A stretch of 64,000 nucleotides of DNA from Panorpa germanica (GCA_963678705.1 OY783214.1:6944001-7008000); one strand, 5' to 3'; positions 35,461-48,815 are shown, counted from the stretch's first letter. Program-made: numbers and translations. The notes: a model not told the origin generated them from the sequence alone.

Positions 35461-35729
35461 CTAAGGCTATTGTCACTTTACTAAACATACTACGAACGAA
35501 AAGTTGAACAGATTGAAAAATCGAGAAGATAAAAATTGTTGTTCATGAAATCTCTTGACTTCGCATCAATTTTTGTCAAGCCATGTTTGATACGCTTGCT
35601 GAAGGTTGGCTATCTTTATTTTCCTGGTACAGTATACCACACGCTGCGACTAAATAAAGAAATACGGCCCGGGAGACAGACAAATTAGTTGAAAAGTCGT
35701 GTTATGTGTCTGTTTTATGATCATGGCGT

Positions 35730-35769
35730 GGGAGGGGGCGCTGAGGCGGGTGCTGGGGGATGTCGGGGG
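35730..35769 (+). other. G-quadruplex-forming motif
   Basis: Five G-runs (3, 5, 3, 5 and 5 Gs) within 40 bases, with spacers of 1, 9, 4 and 5 nt. This is remarkable in such AT-rich DNA. It lies in an otherwise anonymous stretch (35,461-36,433). Confidence 0.7.
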
Positions 35770-36433
35770 CTGACAAAATGTTCTCTCTTCTATTATGTGG
35801 TAGTATATTGTAGCACTTCGCACATCGAGTTACTGTTACACCGAACACGGCAACGCACTTCCAGCTCCGTTGATATTGTGCCATAACTCATACGGTTATG
35901 TCACTGAATTTGTCTTTCTTGAAGTTTCCTCCGAAAAAAAATTCTTAATGGGAGAGTTGCAACAGAACTCATAAAACATCAACATAACAGCTGACTAAGT
36001 AAATAACTTTTCTTGACTTTTGGGCTTAACAAATATTACCATTAGGCAAATCGATGATTTACTAGAGTATATATTCTGCAGCTGCTACAAAGCAAGAGCC
36101 CCAATTGATGCAAATACCCGTACTAGACCTGCAGATCTGTAATTTAAGGGTCACATCAATCCTGTGGCCAGAAAAGAAAGAATTTTCGTATTATGACGTA
36201 TTGGTTATTATGGCCTAATAAGTGTTCAAGAAAACATTGAAGAATGTTGAAACACATTTGTAAATTTGGTATAATTGTTCTTATAGCATACTTGAGCACA
36301 CCGCTGTTTGTAAACACCTTTTCAATAACCACGGTCGCTTCTAAATCATCTGAGGTAAAAAGAAAAAATGCATTTAGGTTTTACATGAAATTATCTAGCA
36401 CTTGAACAAATGATTTATTAAAATATTGATTTT

Positions 36434-36687
36434 CCAAGTAAACATTTTGGAGTCACTTCGCCATCATATTGAAAATGTGTATGGCCTAATTGTCATGAAA
36501 GAGTTCATTTACAATTCAATTTCTCATAGTTGTTCATATGAAATGTTGAAATTTTATCGGCTACAAATGGCGAAACCACTCCATCTTGTGTAATACAAAT
36601 GAAGATATAGTTGATGCGAACTATAATTGAAGTGCAATAGTGATAGAAACGTCACAAAAAGGGACACTTCACCAAATTGTTTACTGG
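36434..36687. mobile_element. MITE family A, copy 3
   Basis: A 254-bp element in the same orientation as copy 2, from CCAAGTAAACATTTTGG to CCAAATTGTTTACTGG. It shares the internal blocks TGATGCGAACTATAATTGAA and TGATAGAAACGTCAC. One terminus is slightly changed and no clear target duplication remains, so it is somewhat older than copy 2. Confidence 0.8.
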
Positions 36688-38183
36688 CTTGTTTAAAAGT
36701 GGCCACAATCTAAAGTCTATTTGTTTCTAGTTGATAAAACAAACTATACATCGAATATAACCTTCGTTCAAGCAGTGACTTTTAATATGTAAAAGAATCT
36801 TGTAAAATTTAAAATTGACTCCCTTAGTTTAGAGAGATCAATTTGAAAATTTTCAGAAAATATTAGTTCAAGGAGATATTATATTCAAACAAGTAGTATA
36901 AGTATTTAAGAAAGAATATTCAATGATTATAATATAGACATGTACATAAAAATATTATTAAAAGGACATAAACAGGAAAACAGGACAAGGATAATAAACA
37001 GACTCAGTCTGAGTCTCAGGCGTGATAGACTAGTGCGTAGTATTAATTACTAAGTAGCCCTACTGACTATTTGAAATAGAATACGGCATGACAGCAACAA
37101 GAAAATCTAACTGAAAACAAGTATGTTACATTTAATTTTTCAATCTTAAACTTTTTTATCTTGAATTTTATTTAGTCCACTACCAAAATTCATATCATAA
37201 GGTGCTATCTGCAAATGCTGAATATCTCAGATTTTACGATGGTTAAACTTGAACAGCAGAATTGTAAATACATATACACTTTTATAAACCACTTATTTCC
37301 TGGTACCAAGCTCTCCTTTACAACTTCATCGATCAGACATATCCAGTGTGAGATATCCCAGCAAGTTTAGCTTTACAAATAGCACAAAAGCTATGGTTTT
37401 CTTTATGACAACCACGCAGAGTGTCAAATGTTAGAAGCAAAATGTCTTCCACAGCTTCGTGCCTCCGTTAACTTCATTCTAACCCAGCTAATGTAAAGTT
37501 ATGTGTTGTTTTGGGAAAAAAACAGACCCTCGGCACCACATCAAGAACACGAACTAAAAATAAAACCATTAAACGTATTTATTAACGTAGAAATAAATTA
37601 AAGAATTTGTTTAAAAGAATACATTAAGTGATTTGAAACATTTATTACTGGCAGGAGATCCTTTTAGAATGGGCCGGGTGGTCATAAATTTTTAATGGTA
37701 AAGGATTTAATAAAACACTATAAATTATAGGACTTGTCAGAGAAAGAAATATGTGATGGAGGTAGTTTCAAAATAACACGCAAATTATTTTTATTTTTAT
37801 ATTTTTGATACAATTTTGTTGCAAATGTTTTGATAGAAAATTGGCGTTGACATAGTCGTAAAATATCAACTCGTCTGATTAACAAATCCCGACGTACGCA
37901 AAATGTGGTCGCTTATAAATGTCGGTTTAACAGCCTTGCATGATACCTAATGTCTTTATGTGAAAAACAGTGTTTGCACATATTTGAAATAGTTCATTAC
38001 TTTATTATTTTATATACAATACAATCTAACCTTTAATCTCATTTGCTCTTGTAAAATCATACAATTTATTTTAGTACACTATCGCCATCTATATCTAACT
38101 ATATAACCATGAAGTAATGTTTCACCTTAAAGAGTCGTCACAAGATCTAAAGTGACTGACAAATTAAAGGACCAATCATGACG

Positions 38184-38213
38184 TCATATTTAAAGTTTGC
38201 ACTTTAAATATGA
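38184..38213. repeat. 13-bp perfect hairpin
   Basis: TCATATTTAAAGT, a 4-nt TTGC loop, then the exact inverse complement. It is preceded by a CRE-like TGACGTCA. No following T-run that would make it terminator-like; function unknown. Confidence 0.5.
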
Positions 38214-40035
38214 CCATGTCTCTTTCACTTTTCATACAATAAATAAAATGACTTATCTTTGGCCTCCGTCAATTTTTGTCTATACTGACCCATATACCGC
38301 ATCTTGCCCATCACAATTCACGACCATTTTCTATGAATAAATTCAAATAAAAACATTTATATAATTTATTAAAATAATATCATTAATAATATATGTTCCT
38401 GTGTATTTTATCAGAATACCTTCTATTAATAGCAAGTTTATTTAAATATCTTTCATCTAAACGTCATAGTAAATCTCTTTTACCCAATAGCAGCACACCA
38501 GCAGAAGATATAATTTATCTTCTCAAATAATTAAACATATTTCTTCAGAAATATCACATTTAATATACAAGGAAATAAATTTTTCAAAACACATACAAAG
38601 TATACTATGGAATATTCTCGTATTTATCATTTGACTGTTTTAGTAACGCGAGATGAATTCAAATTCACTCTCGGCAATCTGCAAATAAATATATTTAATA
38701 CATTAAATTATACATGTCATACGTTTCATCTGGAATACAGGAAAATGGGACAGATGGACAGCTGTCGCGTAATAAATTATATCAAGACTTATGTATAATA
38801 CTTCTCTAACAAAATAATTATCATACAACTATGTATATATTCTATAACTGTTAATAAAGTTAATTAATGAACATACTTTCGCAGCAGTTGTCTAATTAAT
38901 TTAAACATCTAACTTGGCTGCGATCAGCTTTGTTGAATAAAATAATTTTAAATATAGTTACAACTGCATTATGTGTTCACCTATAAGCTGTAGGTTATTT
39001 TTACGTAGCATAAATAATTTATAATTAAGAATAGCTCTAAACTTGACAAAACTGTCTTTATACATTTGTTGTCACAGATATTGAAATTTCTTTGATTTTA
39101 AGAAAAAACTGAAGTAATATACAGTCTAAAACATAATCTGTATAGATAAAAATTAAATGCTGTTCCTTGGTAAGCGCATTACTTGAAAACGGCAGAACCA
39201 ATTTGATTATTTTTTTTTAAATCTTTGTATTAATTGTTGAGGAAAGGATTATTGGAAAATTTGTCCAAAAAATTGGAAAATTCTGGAAAAATGTTAAAGC
39301 ACTTAAAAGGTGCTTTTTTCTTTGGAATGTTTGCTACTATGTGCGCAAATATATTTTGGCAGCTGATTGTCAAATTGTTAGTGAAGACAATATTGACGAA
39401 AAATTAATTCAATTGTTTATTTTCACTTGAATTGTAAAACAGTTATTGAAATTTTAACATAACTATTTGGTCTGTCAGGTCAGCTTGTTAAAAATAACTT
39501 ATTATTTCTATAATACATTTACTTTTTATAAAATATATGTAGATAAGAAAGATAAAAATCATGTGAGAAATCATGTAACAAAACTCCGTGACTGACAGTA
39601 GTTGTTTTCTCGAGGAAGTAAGATATTTCTCTATCACATGTAGGGGAGATATAAAATATGATTTATTTTGTTTATATTAATGCTAAACATTACTACCGTT
39701 TTCTTTAAATACATTATTAGTGTCATCGTTCCCACTTCTCCCCTACAATGTTGTTGCACGCAACAAGGTAAGGTATTGGTACACAGAACAAGAAGAAGAA
39801 GTAAGAAGTTATGCTTCGTCTCATACTTTAATATGATACCTTGTTTATCAGATAGCGTGAAATGCAATAAACACATATATATCCACGCAATAAATTAATG
39901 CTGTAATTAAAAATTTATGATGATTGGGAGGAAACCTAAAGCCTTAAATTTATAATACATAAATATTAAATGAAATTTACGGATGTAACATTCCTAAAAA
40001 TATATATGAGGCGCTATAAAGAGTACAAATGTAAA

Positions 40036-40059
40036 GCCTGAGCCTGAGCCTGAGCCTGA
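40036..40059 (+). repeat. Hexanucleotide microsatellite (GCCTGA)4
   Basis: Four exact GCCTGA units, followed by decayed units (GCTGTGAGCCATGAGCC). Confidence 0.85.
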
Positions 40060-42941
40060 GCTGTGAGCCATGAGCCTTGTATCATTAGTCATAAACATGT
40101 TTTATTCTGTGGGATGTTTAAAACTTTTGTAATTTACTGCTGCCAGGAGGCCAGTTAGTTCTCTCTTCTCACTGTTTGGCGTACCGGTACAAGCGCACCG
40201 GCCTTCAAAGGCGTAGGAACCATTTCATTTGGTGGGAGCACGAATATATTTAAAGTTAAGCTGCCAATTAGTTGGGAGATAGAAGGCAATGCAGAATAAT
40301 TGAAGATTTCTCGCAAAACTTGATTTTATCCGGCGTAATTTCTAGAAGCAAACAGTTGACTTTTAGGATCACAAATGTCCAATTACTTTTTAATAAATCG
40401 CCATGTTATATAGGGCCTTTTAACAAGACCTATCATTTTATAGATGTTTCAACAACAGCGGTCATCTTAAATTAATAGAAAAACGTAATAATTTAGTGAC
40501 ATCTGGCAGATACTGTGTTTTATTACTAACCTCAGAGTTTGTACTTTAGATTTAAATAAAATATCACCATTTTTCAAGGAGATATTGTGTTTTTCTGTTG
40601 ATTTAGAATGACCAGTCTTGTTAAAAAATTCTATAAGAGAGATTAACAATTGAAATAATCATTAAATAATAATAAAGTTTGATAACAAGAAGCTTTCCAA
40701 CCATTTTCCTTTTTAAAGAATTATCATCTTTATTAAAGAACAGAGTTACTATTATTTACTATTAAAACTATGTTATTATTCTATTAGACTAATTCTGTGA
40801 CATCAAAAATATGACAAATTTGAAATAGGTATATATCGATCAACTATTTTAAAATTAAAAATAAATAAAAAGGCAATAAACGTAGAAAGCTCCAAGAATA
40901 AAAAAATAGTTTACATTTTCTGTTGACCAAAATTAAAAGTTTCGAGAATTAACGTTATTTGGAGACCTGTTTAAGTCCGTGATAAGAATACCTAATATAT
41001 TGCATAAACAAAAACTCCATTAAACCTCAACTTTCTATTTATCTCTAAATACCAATTATATAGAGATGAATCCGCGGCTTAGACGATTACGATTTTATCC
41101 CTGAACACAACCCAACAGTCTTTTAACAATTTTTCAAAATATTAAGACCGTGTTGTTTAATTAGTACGGCACTGTTAGCCGGTGTACGTTCCTACATATC
41201 TACTTTAGCACGCCACACGAAGCCAGTATCCAGTATACTGAATAGCTTGCGTTGCTTGCCGCTGTAACACAGACTATACGTATAATGTATATATACTCTT
41301 ATTCCCCGCTATGCGGTATACGCTATTTTATTATTTTCATTAGTGTGCCATAAATATGACTTAAACACGACGTTGATGGTTATAAAATGTAAAATTAAGA
41401 AAGGCGAACCACGCGTTGATTCGATTTATTTATGTTTATGTTTATGCATATGTATATGTGGTGTGAGCAAGCAATTCTCTGCAACACTGTTCAACTCATT
41501 AAGTGACTAATTTTAAGTTAGATTTAATACGGCTTATGTGTTTGTTATAGACAAAATATGACAACTGGAATAATAAATGTCTAAATTATAAATATATACT
41601 AGTAGTTACGAGTGCTGCACTAGTGGCTTAGCTCTAGAAAAAGATGAACTATTTGAAAAACTATTTTACTTGATTTGTTCTTCAGAATTAAGGAATGTGT
41701 ATTCTAAATTTGTTTATTCTCTAAAGTCTAAGTTTATATTCCAAATTAATATTCTAAATTAAATAAAACATAAAAATAAGAACATACCACTATTCTAGAC
41801 TATTCTATTCTAGAAGTCTATTTCTTTGATTAAGAAAAAGAAGATTAAACAAATGGCCGTTCAAAGATCCATAACAATATCTTTATTGCACTAAAAGGTG
41901 ATTAATGACTTCTTACATAACGACTAGAGATATAGAAAAAAAAATGTGTAATTAAAAAAAAATATATTAACAATTCTATCGAAAATAAAAAGTTAAAAGT
42001 TTTTTTTTGCTCCTACTGTTGATATCAGCAATCGTTGATAAAAATCTCTTGTGTACGAAATCAAATTGAAATTTCTTTAAAATTCTCATTCGAAGTGGTA
42101 ATTGTGTTTAATCAAGTTTCCACAACCCTGTACTTCGCGCAAATACCAGTTTAATAATTTGTTAATTATGTATTCCACTTAATCTCTCGTTAAAGACATT
42201 TCTGAAATATTTTCAACTGACAGCGAATTAACGCTCCTTGCAACCAGATATGGAATGAAAATTACATCGTTGAGACAAGTTATTCGCACATGTTAAGAAT
42301 AACAAATATTTTTATTTTATATTTTTTATAGTCATAAACAATAAACACTATAAAATGGCGTCCACGTTGCGTGTTAGAGGAAGATAATTTCTGCTGGCTA
42401 CAAGTATTTCTTCTTCTGAATTGTTTATTCTCTTACCTTAAGCTCGGAGTTCGGGTCTCTATTCGGTATTCGGTATTCAGCAATAACAATGCCAACAATG
42501 CCAAATGCGTTGAATAATGTTGAAAAACAAGTCAACGGAAATGCAGTTTGATAAAAAGTTGTAATTGATTAAATATAAAATGCCAGCCAGGTTTGGAGCC
42601 AAGAATTGAGAATGTCAGATCGGAGAATATTTATCACTGGTTTTCAAATTGCGGATGACAACAGCATGGATAAAATACTCGTACAATAATAAGAAACACA
42701 AGCTGGGAAACTCAATAATAATAAATTTATTGACAGAATAACATTTATTTCTGCGAATATCATATTTAAGTACAGGGTAGTCAACAAATTAATAAGAACC
42801 CAGCGATTTGTTGTTAACCCTTATTTAATTGTCATAGATACGTCTTTAAATTTGATCTAAAAAAGAGAACTTCTACACCAAATAAAAAATGTAACGCAAC
42901 TAGTCTCTAACTAGCTTGTAATAGACAAAGAGGTGTTAAAG

Positions 42942-43049
42942 TGCACTGCAAGACAGTTTTCTATATGGAATGTAAAAAATTAGCCTTGGAGTTAGCTTGC
43001 GACATGCTAGTATGCATGCAATTGCACGACAAAACAGTTTTCTACATGG
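42942..43049 (+). repeat. Imperfect tandem duplication, 82-bp period
   Basis: GCACTGCAAGACAGTTTTCT at 42,942 recurs, changed, as GCACGACAAAACAGTTTTCT at 43,024. Each is followed by a TA(T/C)ATGG block. Confidence 0.4.
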
Positions 43050-43961
43050 GTCATTGTAGGCTATTGGCTAAACACTCAATTTCAAAAGACCCATAGCAAT
43101 TTTCGCAGAACATTTAAAAAATTAATATGCGATATAAGCATTTCTCGTCATTTCAGAAAGGTCTGCCGACAGAACCATAGCAAGATCTATCGCAGTTTTG
43201 TTGGATACACAATTTTTGTCAACATTTGAAAGAGCACTGGAGATGTGCAGCGTGAGGTGAAAGTGTTGCTCTTTCTATTTATACATTTTCATTGAATTTT
43301 CACCGACAACCCACCATTTAAAAACGAACTCATTAGCTTAACCAATTCACAAAGTCTAAAGTTTAATAGAACTTTCAGTAATACATCAACCGTCAAGAAT
43401 AAAGTATTTTACACAATTAATAAATCATGCTACAATGTTTTCTACTACGTGTATAATAATTTTTTATAATAATTTCCTGACTATTCTACTGCTGCTTGTG
43501 ATTGAAACATCAAAAGTCGGTTCAAGAATGTGTCGACAGTCTAAGAGCTTTTGCAGAAACAGAAACTTATTCAGTTCACGCTAACTTCTTTGAATTTGCA
43601 AGAGTTAGAGAGAGATAGAAATATTGTAAACCCGTTCTACAAGATTGTTAAATGTGTGTTTATACTCCTGGGGCATTTCTAAATTTCTAGTGAATCTATA
43701 TGTTGAAATTGAACGTTATAAAAGACCAGTAGACACTGTTTAAAATATTCGTAGGTCCGTGTAATTAAAAAGAAGTCACAGATTGAATTTACTCTTTTTG
43801 GTATTGAAACTCACATGCTTGAAACTTACTCAAAAAGACAGTTGTTCTTCTTTCAGACATATTTAATCACTCTACAAACTTGGTCACCGCAGATAATTTG
43901 TGCGGATTCGTTTCAGATGCAGCGTGATCATGCCAGATTATTTTTTACGGTTTCATCTGAT

Positions 43962-44134
43962 ATGCCAGTTTCACACCAGAGAGACAGTTCAATAAAACAC
44001 GAACAAAAACTTGTTTTTCTTGTGAAAAACACTAAAAACAAAACCAATCTGTTCAGTATGAACAGACTGTTTTTGTAAAACAGAACTGTTTTAAAACTGT
44101 TTTCAAAATTGTCTCTCTGGTATGAAATCGGCAT
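43962..44134. mobile_element. MITE family B, copy 2 (short, about 173 bp)
   Basis: Inverted termini ATGCCAGTTTCACACCAGAG and, inverse, ATGCCGATTTCATACCAGAG enclose a mostly palindromic interior. It lacks the central 200 bp of the longer copies. The copy is flanked on both sides by TTACGGTTTCATCTG, an unusually long direct repeat for a DNA transposon. Confidence 0.75.
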
Positions 44135-44543
44135 TACGGTTTCATCTGTTACTAACACTGCCCGTGGACTAACGTAGTTAGTTAGATTGCTCCAATCTCG
44201 CATGAATGCATGCACTGCGGTGTTGCGGACATGCAAACTATTTCAATTTAAGTATTACGATATAATTCATTCAATCTTACAATAAATATCTTAGTACAAG
44301 TTGCAAAGTGAGTCTAGAACAAGTAGAAATTACTTGTAAATGATATTAAAGATTGTGCAGCAATGAAACTATTGAAAAACATCTGCGTTAACATTACATT
44401 TTATATGCGGTTGCATCGGGCGCTAAACAACCAAAAAGGGGCGCTTGATGTAGTTCAATTTTTCTCGAACTGGCTCTGCTAACAACTCTCTCCAATCTTT
44501 ATATTACATAAGCTAGATCTCCACGAAAAAACACAAACATGAA

Positions 44544-44932
44544 ATGCCGATTTCATACCACAGAGACAGTTTTGAAAACAGTTTTGTTTTTCCAAAACAG
44601 ACAGTTCACACTGAAGAAACTGGTTTTGTTTTTAGTGTTTTTCTGTGTGTCCCATAAAAATTATAAACATGTTAAACAACAACTGACAAGCGCAAATGTA
44701 CACAAAAAACAAAACTGTGTGTTCACACCAAGCAGACTAAAAAGCAAAAACAAACGTGTTTTCTTTGATCTTACCGACTCCAGATGGGAATGTGTTTTGT
44801 TTACTAAAACTGTTTTTAAAGATAAAAATGTTTTAAGAACTGTCTCTTTGGTGTAAACATTGGTGTTTTTGTTCAGAAAAACAAGTTTTTGTTCGTGTTT
44901 TATTGAACTGTCTCTCTGATGTGAAACCGGCA
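44544..44932. mobile_element. MITE family B, copy 3 (about 389 bp)
   Basis: Full-length type: left ATGCCGATTTCATACCACAG, right CTGTCTCTCTGATGTGAAAC followed by CGGCA. It is closely similar to copies 1 and 4 throughout. Frames are open on both strands because stop codons are rare in its AAAACA-rich sequence; they are not genes. Confidence 0.8.
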
Positions 44933-45215
44933 AAACTCTTTATCATCCACGGAACAGTGGCAAATATCTTAACATTTTACTCGCTTGGTGAATACTCAAC
45001 TTTATAAACAAAAATTAAAATGCTGTTGAAATTGTCCTGTAAGGAATTTCAAGTAGTACTTTTGAAGTTGCCGCGTTTTAGTTTTTTTGACACGAAATAA
45101 ACTAACAAAACAACCACCTTAGTACATACTGATTTATTCAATAGTCGCGACAGGAAATACAGTGAAACATGCAAGGAATGGCTACTAGGTGGCACGCAGC
45201 GTTGAAATGCTGAGG

Positions 45216-45234
45216 TAGACGTAGACGTAGACAT
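45216..45234 (+). repeat. Short (GTAGAC)3 repeat
   Basis: Three GTAGAC units in otherwise anonymous DNA between MITE copies. Confidence 0.7.
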
Positions 45235-45741
45235 ACGGATATGAATACCGCACAGTCCCACAGCTACAGCTATGGGTTCGTGCTGATAAAATACAACTGA
45301 GTAACAGACCATAACAATAGTACTTTAACAAGTAATAGAATTGTATCCTGTACGTTGACACGACACATTGCAATTACATTGTCATACTTATGTCATGAGA
45401 GATAAAATAACATAAAACAGTTCAGAGGCCTATTGCGATCAAGTGACGTGTATTAGAATATAACACCACGAGTAAAGACTGGCCACTGCACTTTAAATAA
45501 TATAGAAACATTGTTCAATTATTAAGCAGCTAGCAACAGGTGGAGGAAGTCGCTGTTTACATTCCAACAAGATGGCTAATTATATCAATAAAACTAGTAT
45601 TGAATTAACTTGAAGATAAATATATAAGACAATCTACTAATTATTGAAAATTACTTTGTTTTATTGTTTCTAAGAAGATTAGATTATCGAATGTAGTGCT
45701 TCGACTCAAAAAACATCCATTTTTAAACATAATAATTGTAA

Positions 45742-46122
45742 ATGCCGGTTGCACACCAGAGAAACAGTTTTGTTGTCAGAAAACAAAACAAAAACACGTG
45801 TTGTTTTATTTTAAAACAGTTCTGTTTTTCGAAAACAGACTAATTTCGTTTTTAGTGTTTTTTTGTGTGTCCCATAAAAATAACAAACATGATAAACAAC
45901 AACTGACAAGCAAAACTGCGTGTTCAAATCAGCAGACTAAAGCACAACAACAAACGTGTTTTCCTTTGTTCTTACAGACTCCAGATGGGAATGTGTTTTG
46001 TTTACTAAAGCAGCAACAAAAGACAAAAATGTCTTAAGAACTATTTCTTTGGTGTTTTTGTTCAGAAAAACAAGTTTTTGTTCGTGTTTTGTTGAACTGT
46101 CTCTCTGGTGTGAAACCGGCAT
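45742..46122. mobile_element. MITE family B, copy 4 (about 381 bp)
   Basis: Left ATGCCGGTTGCACACCAGAG, right CTCTCTGGTGTGAAACCGGC followed by AT. These are the best-kept termini of the family. Small internal gaps relative to copy 3 break the apparent reading frame, again arguing against coding. Confidence 0.8.
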
Positions 46123-46154
46123 TACACTACAATAGTTTACTTGCAATCTCTGAC

Positions 46155-46499
46155 TTTTCAGTAGGGTATAGTCGTACTAGCACACTTTAACGTGAAAAGA
46201 AATTTCTATTTTAATGTTCATCAATACGCCACTGTACCATGCAAGTACGTATTTCACACGTCAAAATATGGTTCATAAGCATGTATACTAAAGTTACGTT
46301 CTATTGGCAGTCGCATATAAACGGACTGTGCTGGGATACCTGAGGCCTTGTATTTAGGAACGGATCGGTTAAAAAGAAAACGATTCAGTTACATAATAAA
46401 TACTTTTACTACTCACAATGCAGTGGTGTATTGATAAACCTTAAAAGTAGAATTTTCTTCTTATGATGTGGAACAACTCAAATACACCCTACTGAAAAA
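46155..46499. mobile_element. MITE family F (about 345 bp)
   Basis: Inverted termini TTTTCAGTAGGGTATAG at the left and, inverse, TTTTTCAGTAGGGTGTATT at the right. It lies only about 30 bp from the family B copy. It is a single copy with no clear target duplication, and there is no coding capacity. Confidence 0.55.
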
Positions 46500-48112
46500 G
46501 TTGGCGTCGCAACTAGTCGATCAGAGTGTGAGAGAGGCCCTCAGCCTCACATGACTGTTATATGACTTATAGAAGTTAGAAAAAAGTATAATGAATTGTT
46601 TAAGGTTGCATGATTTCAAGGTACTATTATTTCATGATATATTATATACAGTAAGTAATAAACAATGTTCAGCGCGGCACGCAAGTCTTAAGGCTGTATT
46701 GTAACGTGTTTAATTAATAACTTAATAATATCGTATAAAATAACCAACAATAATAAATTTATGTATTTTATATTACAACTCTAATTGGTATTACATTGTC
46801 TGTTTTATAATTATGAGGGCTGTAAAAATAATCTGACGGTGTTGCTACAATAACCAATTAAATGCACAGCTTTAATTATTAAACGTTATTGTAGCGCAAT
46901 ATAGTTAGTTATGACTCAGGCATTTTAATTGTTGAAGAGATAAGGTGGGTAGTCTTCATGAAGAATAGGTGACATTAATTAATTTAAAATGATGTTGATT
47001 AGTTTCCAAAATAAAAGCACAACTCGTGTGTTGCTCTGAAATCAAAGTTTATTTTATTAATTTACATACACATTATAATAATTACACTGTTTAACTTAAA
47101 TCATACTATCTTACTTGAAATCAAAGAAACGACTTTTAAAGTTTATTATTTTAATAGTCAATTCCTTTTATCTAGTTTTATTATAACTTAACAATATGCA
47201 CTGTGAGTTCTGTCGACTCCAAATATAATGTTTTTGTAAATAAAACGAGATTTGTACCAACTAAAGATATATAATTTTTTTACATGAATATCTGTTTTTG
47301 ATCTACCTATTGATCTAAGTGCTTGCTCTAAAGACATAAGTCGGTATAAAAGACGTGACGTTTTCCGCCATACTCCACCAAACTCTCATAGTAAGCACAG
47401 ATCTGTGGGGCTCTTTACTGCTTCAAATATTTACTGCAGTATAAATTCTCGTAAGTTTCAAAGTATGTATTTATAAAAGCAACATACTATAAACGTAAAG
47501 ACATTATTATTCTCCCAGTTAGTTACCCCATTTCTCTCACCCGTTCGTTACCCAAGCTGTGAGTAATGGGGTTAATGTATATTGTACCATTTTATAGCCA
47601 ATATCTTTATTAGAGAACTGATAGTTGTTATCGCATATATTTTTTCGTTATTGTGTAGTTTAAAAATGAGGTTAGTATATACTCATACTCGTACTCGTAC
47701 TCGTATTTTGGCTCAGTAATATATTTATTACGTAACGTAACTGTAACTCGTCCATTTTTACCCTACAGGTAATTCAAATACATGTTCCCAGTCGCCATTT
47801 TAGAATATTCATAAAGATAAACAGAATTTATGCTGCCATAAACCATTTTATAAACATGTTTTCTGTCCGAAATATGTACAAAGGGTTAAAAAAGTTTTCG
47901 TTTTATAGATTTCATTGAAGTTTATTGGTAAACTATTTTTTTGAAGAATTTGGTAGCAACCGTGAACATTTTTATACAATCCACTTATCAATAATCTAAA
48001 TCCCATTGCTAAAAATAAAGATTTTTTTAAGGATTAAGGATTAAAGATTTATAAAGCAATTTTAGTCGAAATTGAAACATCATTGATGAAGGTGATATCA
48101 ACATTTTTCTGT
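46500..48112. other. AT-rich intergenic DNA
   Basis: No supported gene. It contains a short TACTCG microsatellite at 47,679-47,706. Confidence 0.45.
47679..47706 (+). repeat. TACTCR microsatellite
   Basis: About four and a half units of TACTC(A/G). Confidence 0.8.
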
Positions 48113-48540
48113 AGCAATTGGTGAAGTGATTGTTTTGTGACGTTTTTATCACTATTGCACTTCAATTATAGTTCCGACAAGTATTGATAAAATAGAAGTT
48201 TCATATGAACGACTCTAAGAAACTGAACTATAAATGAACTCTTTCATGACAAAAAAATCAAACGCGTTGAAATGGACTCCAAAGGACTGTGCCACAGACT
48301 TCGCAGACGCTTCTTGTTAACACCGCCTTTTTGATTGAGAAACCGAAATTTATAACAGCAGTAGCCATGAATAGATCATTCTTGTTGTCTGGAAATAAAG
48401 TATAAGAAGAAGCAGAACAATATTAGGGGCGATAAAAGACTACGTGCCCAGGAAACCCGAGAAATTATATATAAATTTTTTTTTTTTAAATCAAACGCAT
48501 CTACAATATGATGATAAAGTGACTCCGAACTGTTTACTGA
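48113..48540. mobile_element. MITE family A, copy 4, interrupted
   Basis: The left part (48,113-48,265) and right part (48,488-48,540) carry the family A blocks: TTATCACTATTGCACTTCAA, TTCATATGAACGACTCTAAG, AACTCTTTCATGACAAAAAA, then CAATATGATG and TGTTTACTGAG. They are separated by 222 bp of unrelated sequence flanked by an 11-bp direct repeat, AAATCAAACGC. Confidence 0.7.
48266..48487. mobile_element. 222-bp insertion with 11-bp flanking repeat
   Basis: Bounded by AAATCAAACGC at 48,255-48,265 and 48,488-48,498, the size of a target duplication made by LINE/SINE-type insertion. One end is a T-run (about 48,474-48,487). No second copy is in the window and the source is unknown. The first 25 bases look a little like MITE family A, so an internal duplication is an alternative. 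Confidence 0.4.
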
Positions 48541-48759
48541 GAAGCAATGTTAGTTCTAGGTTACGCTAACGTCGGATTAAGTGATTTAACCTAGTAAGTA
48601 TGAGTAGGTACGTGTCAAAAATGTATAAGAAACATTTTCAGAATAACGGGTAAACCCTTTTTCAAACCTTTCTTTTATTTCCCACGTGAAATTAATTGTA
48701 TACAGTCGAACCGTTTCATTTTTCGAATGCCGAAATCTTAGAAGGGACGATAGACTAAG

Positions 48760-48815
48760 CCTTGTTAGCCTAATGGTTAATCCGGGCCAAACGCATAAGA
48801 TAGTGGATTAGAAAC
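48760..48815 (+). other. Possible tRNA-derived (SINE-like) promoter relic
   Basis: TTAGCCTAATGGTTAA fits a Pol III box A, and about 36 bp on GGATTAGAAACC is a weak box B. No acceptor-stem pairing closes it as a tRNA. Low confidence. Confidence 0.2.

Larger units (their letters stand above)
36688..43946. other. Long AT-rich intergenic stretch
   Basis: About 7.3 kb with no supported gene. Small items: a 13-bp perfect hairpin at 38,184-38,213; a decayed repeat-like phrase (AAACGGCAGAACCAATTTGA) near 39,190; (GCCTGA)4 at 40,036-40,059; and an imperfect 82-bp-period duplication at 42,942-43,049. A 67-codon frame at 40,272-40,475 has no ATG start or family match. Confidence 0.4.
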
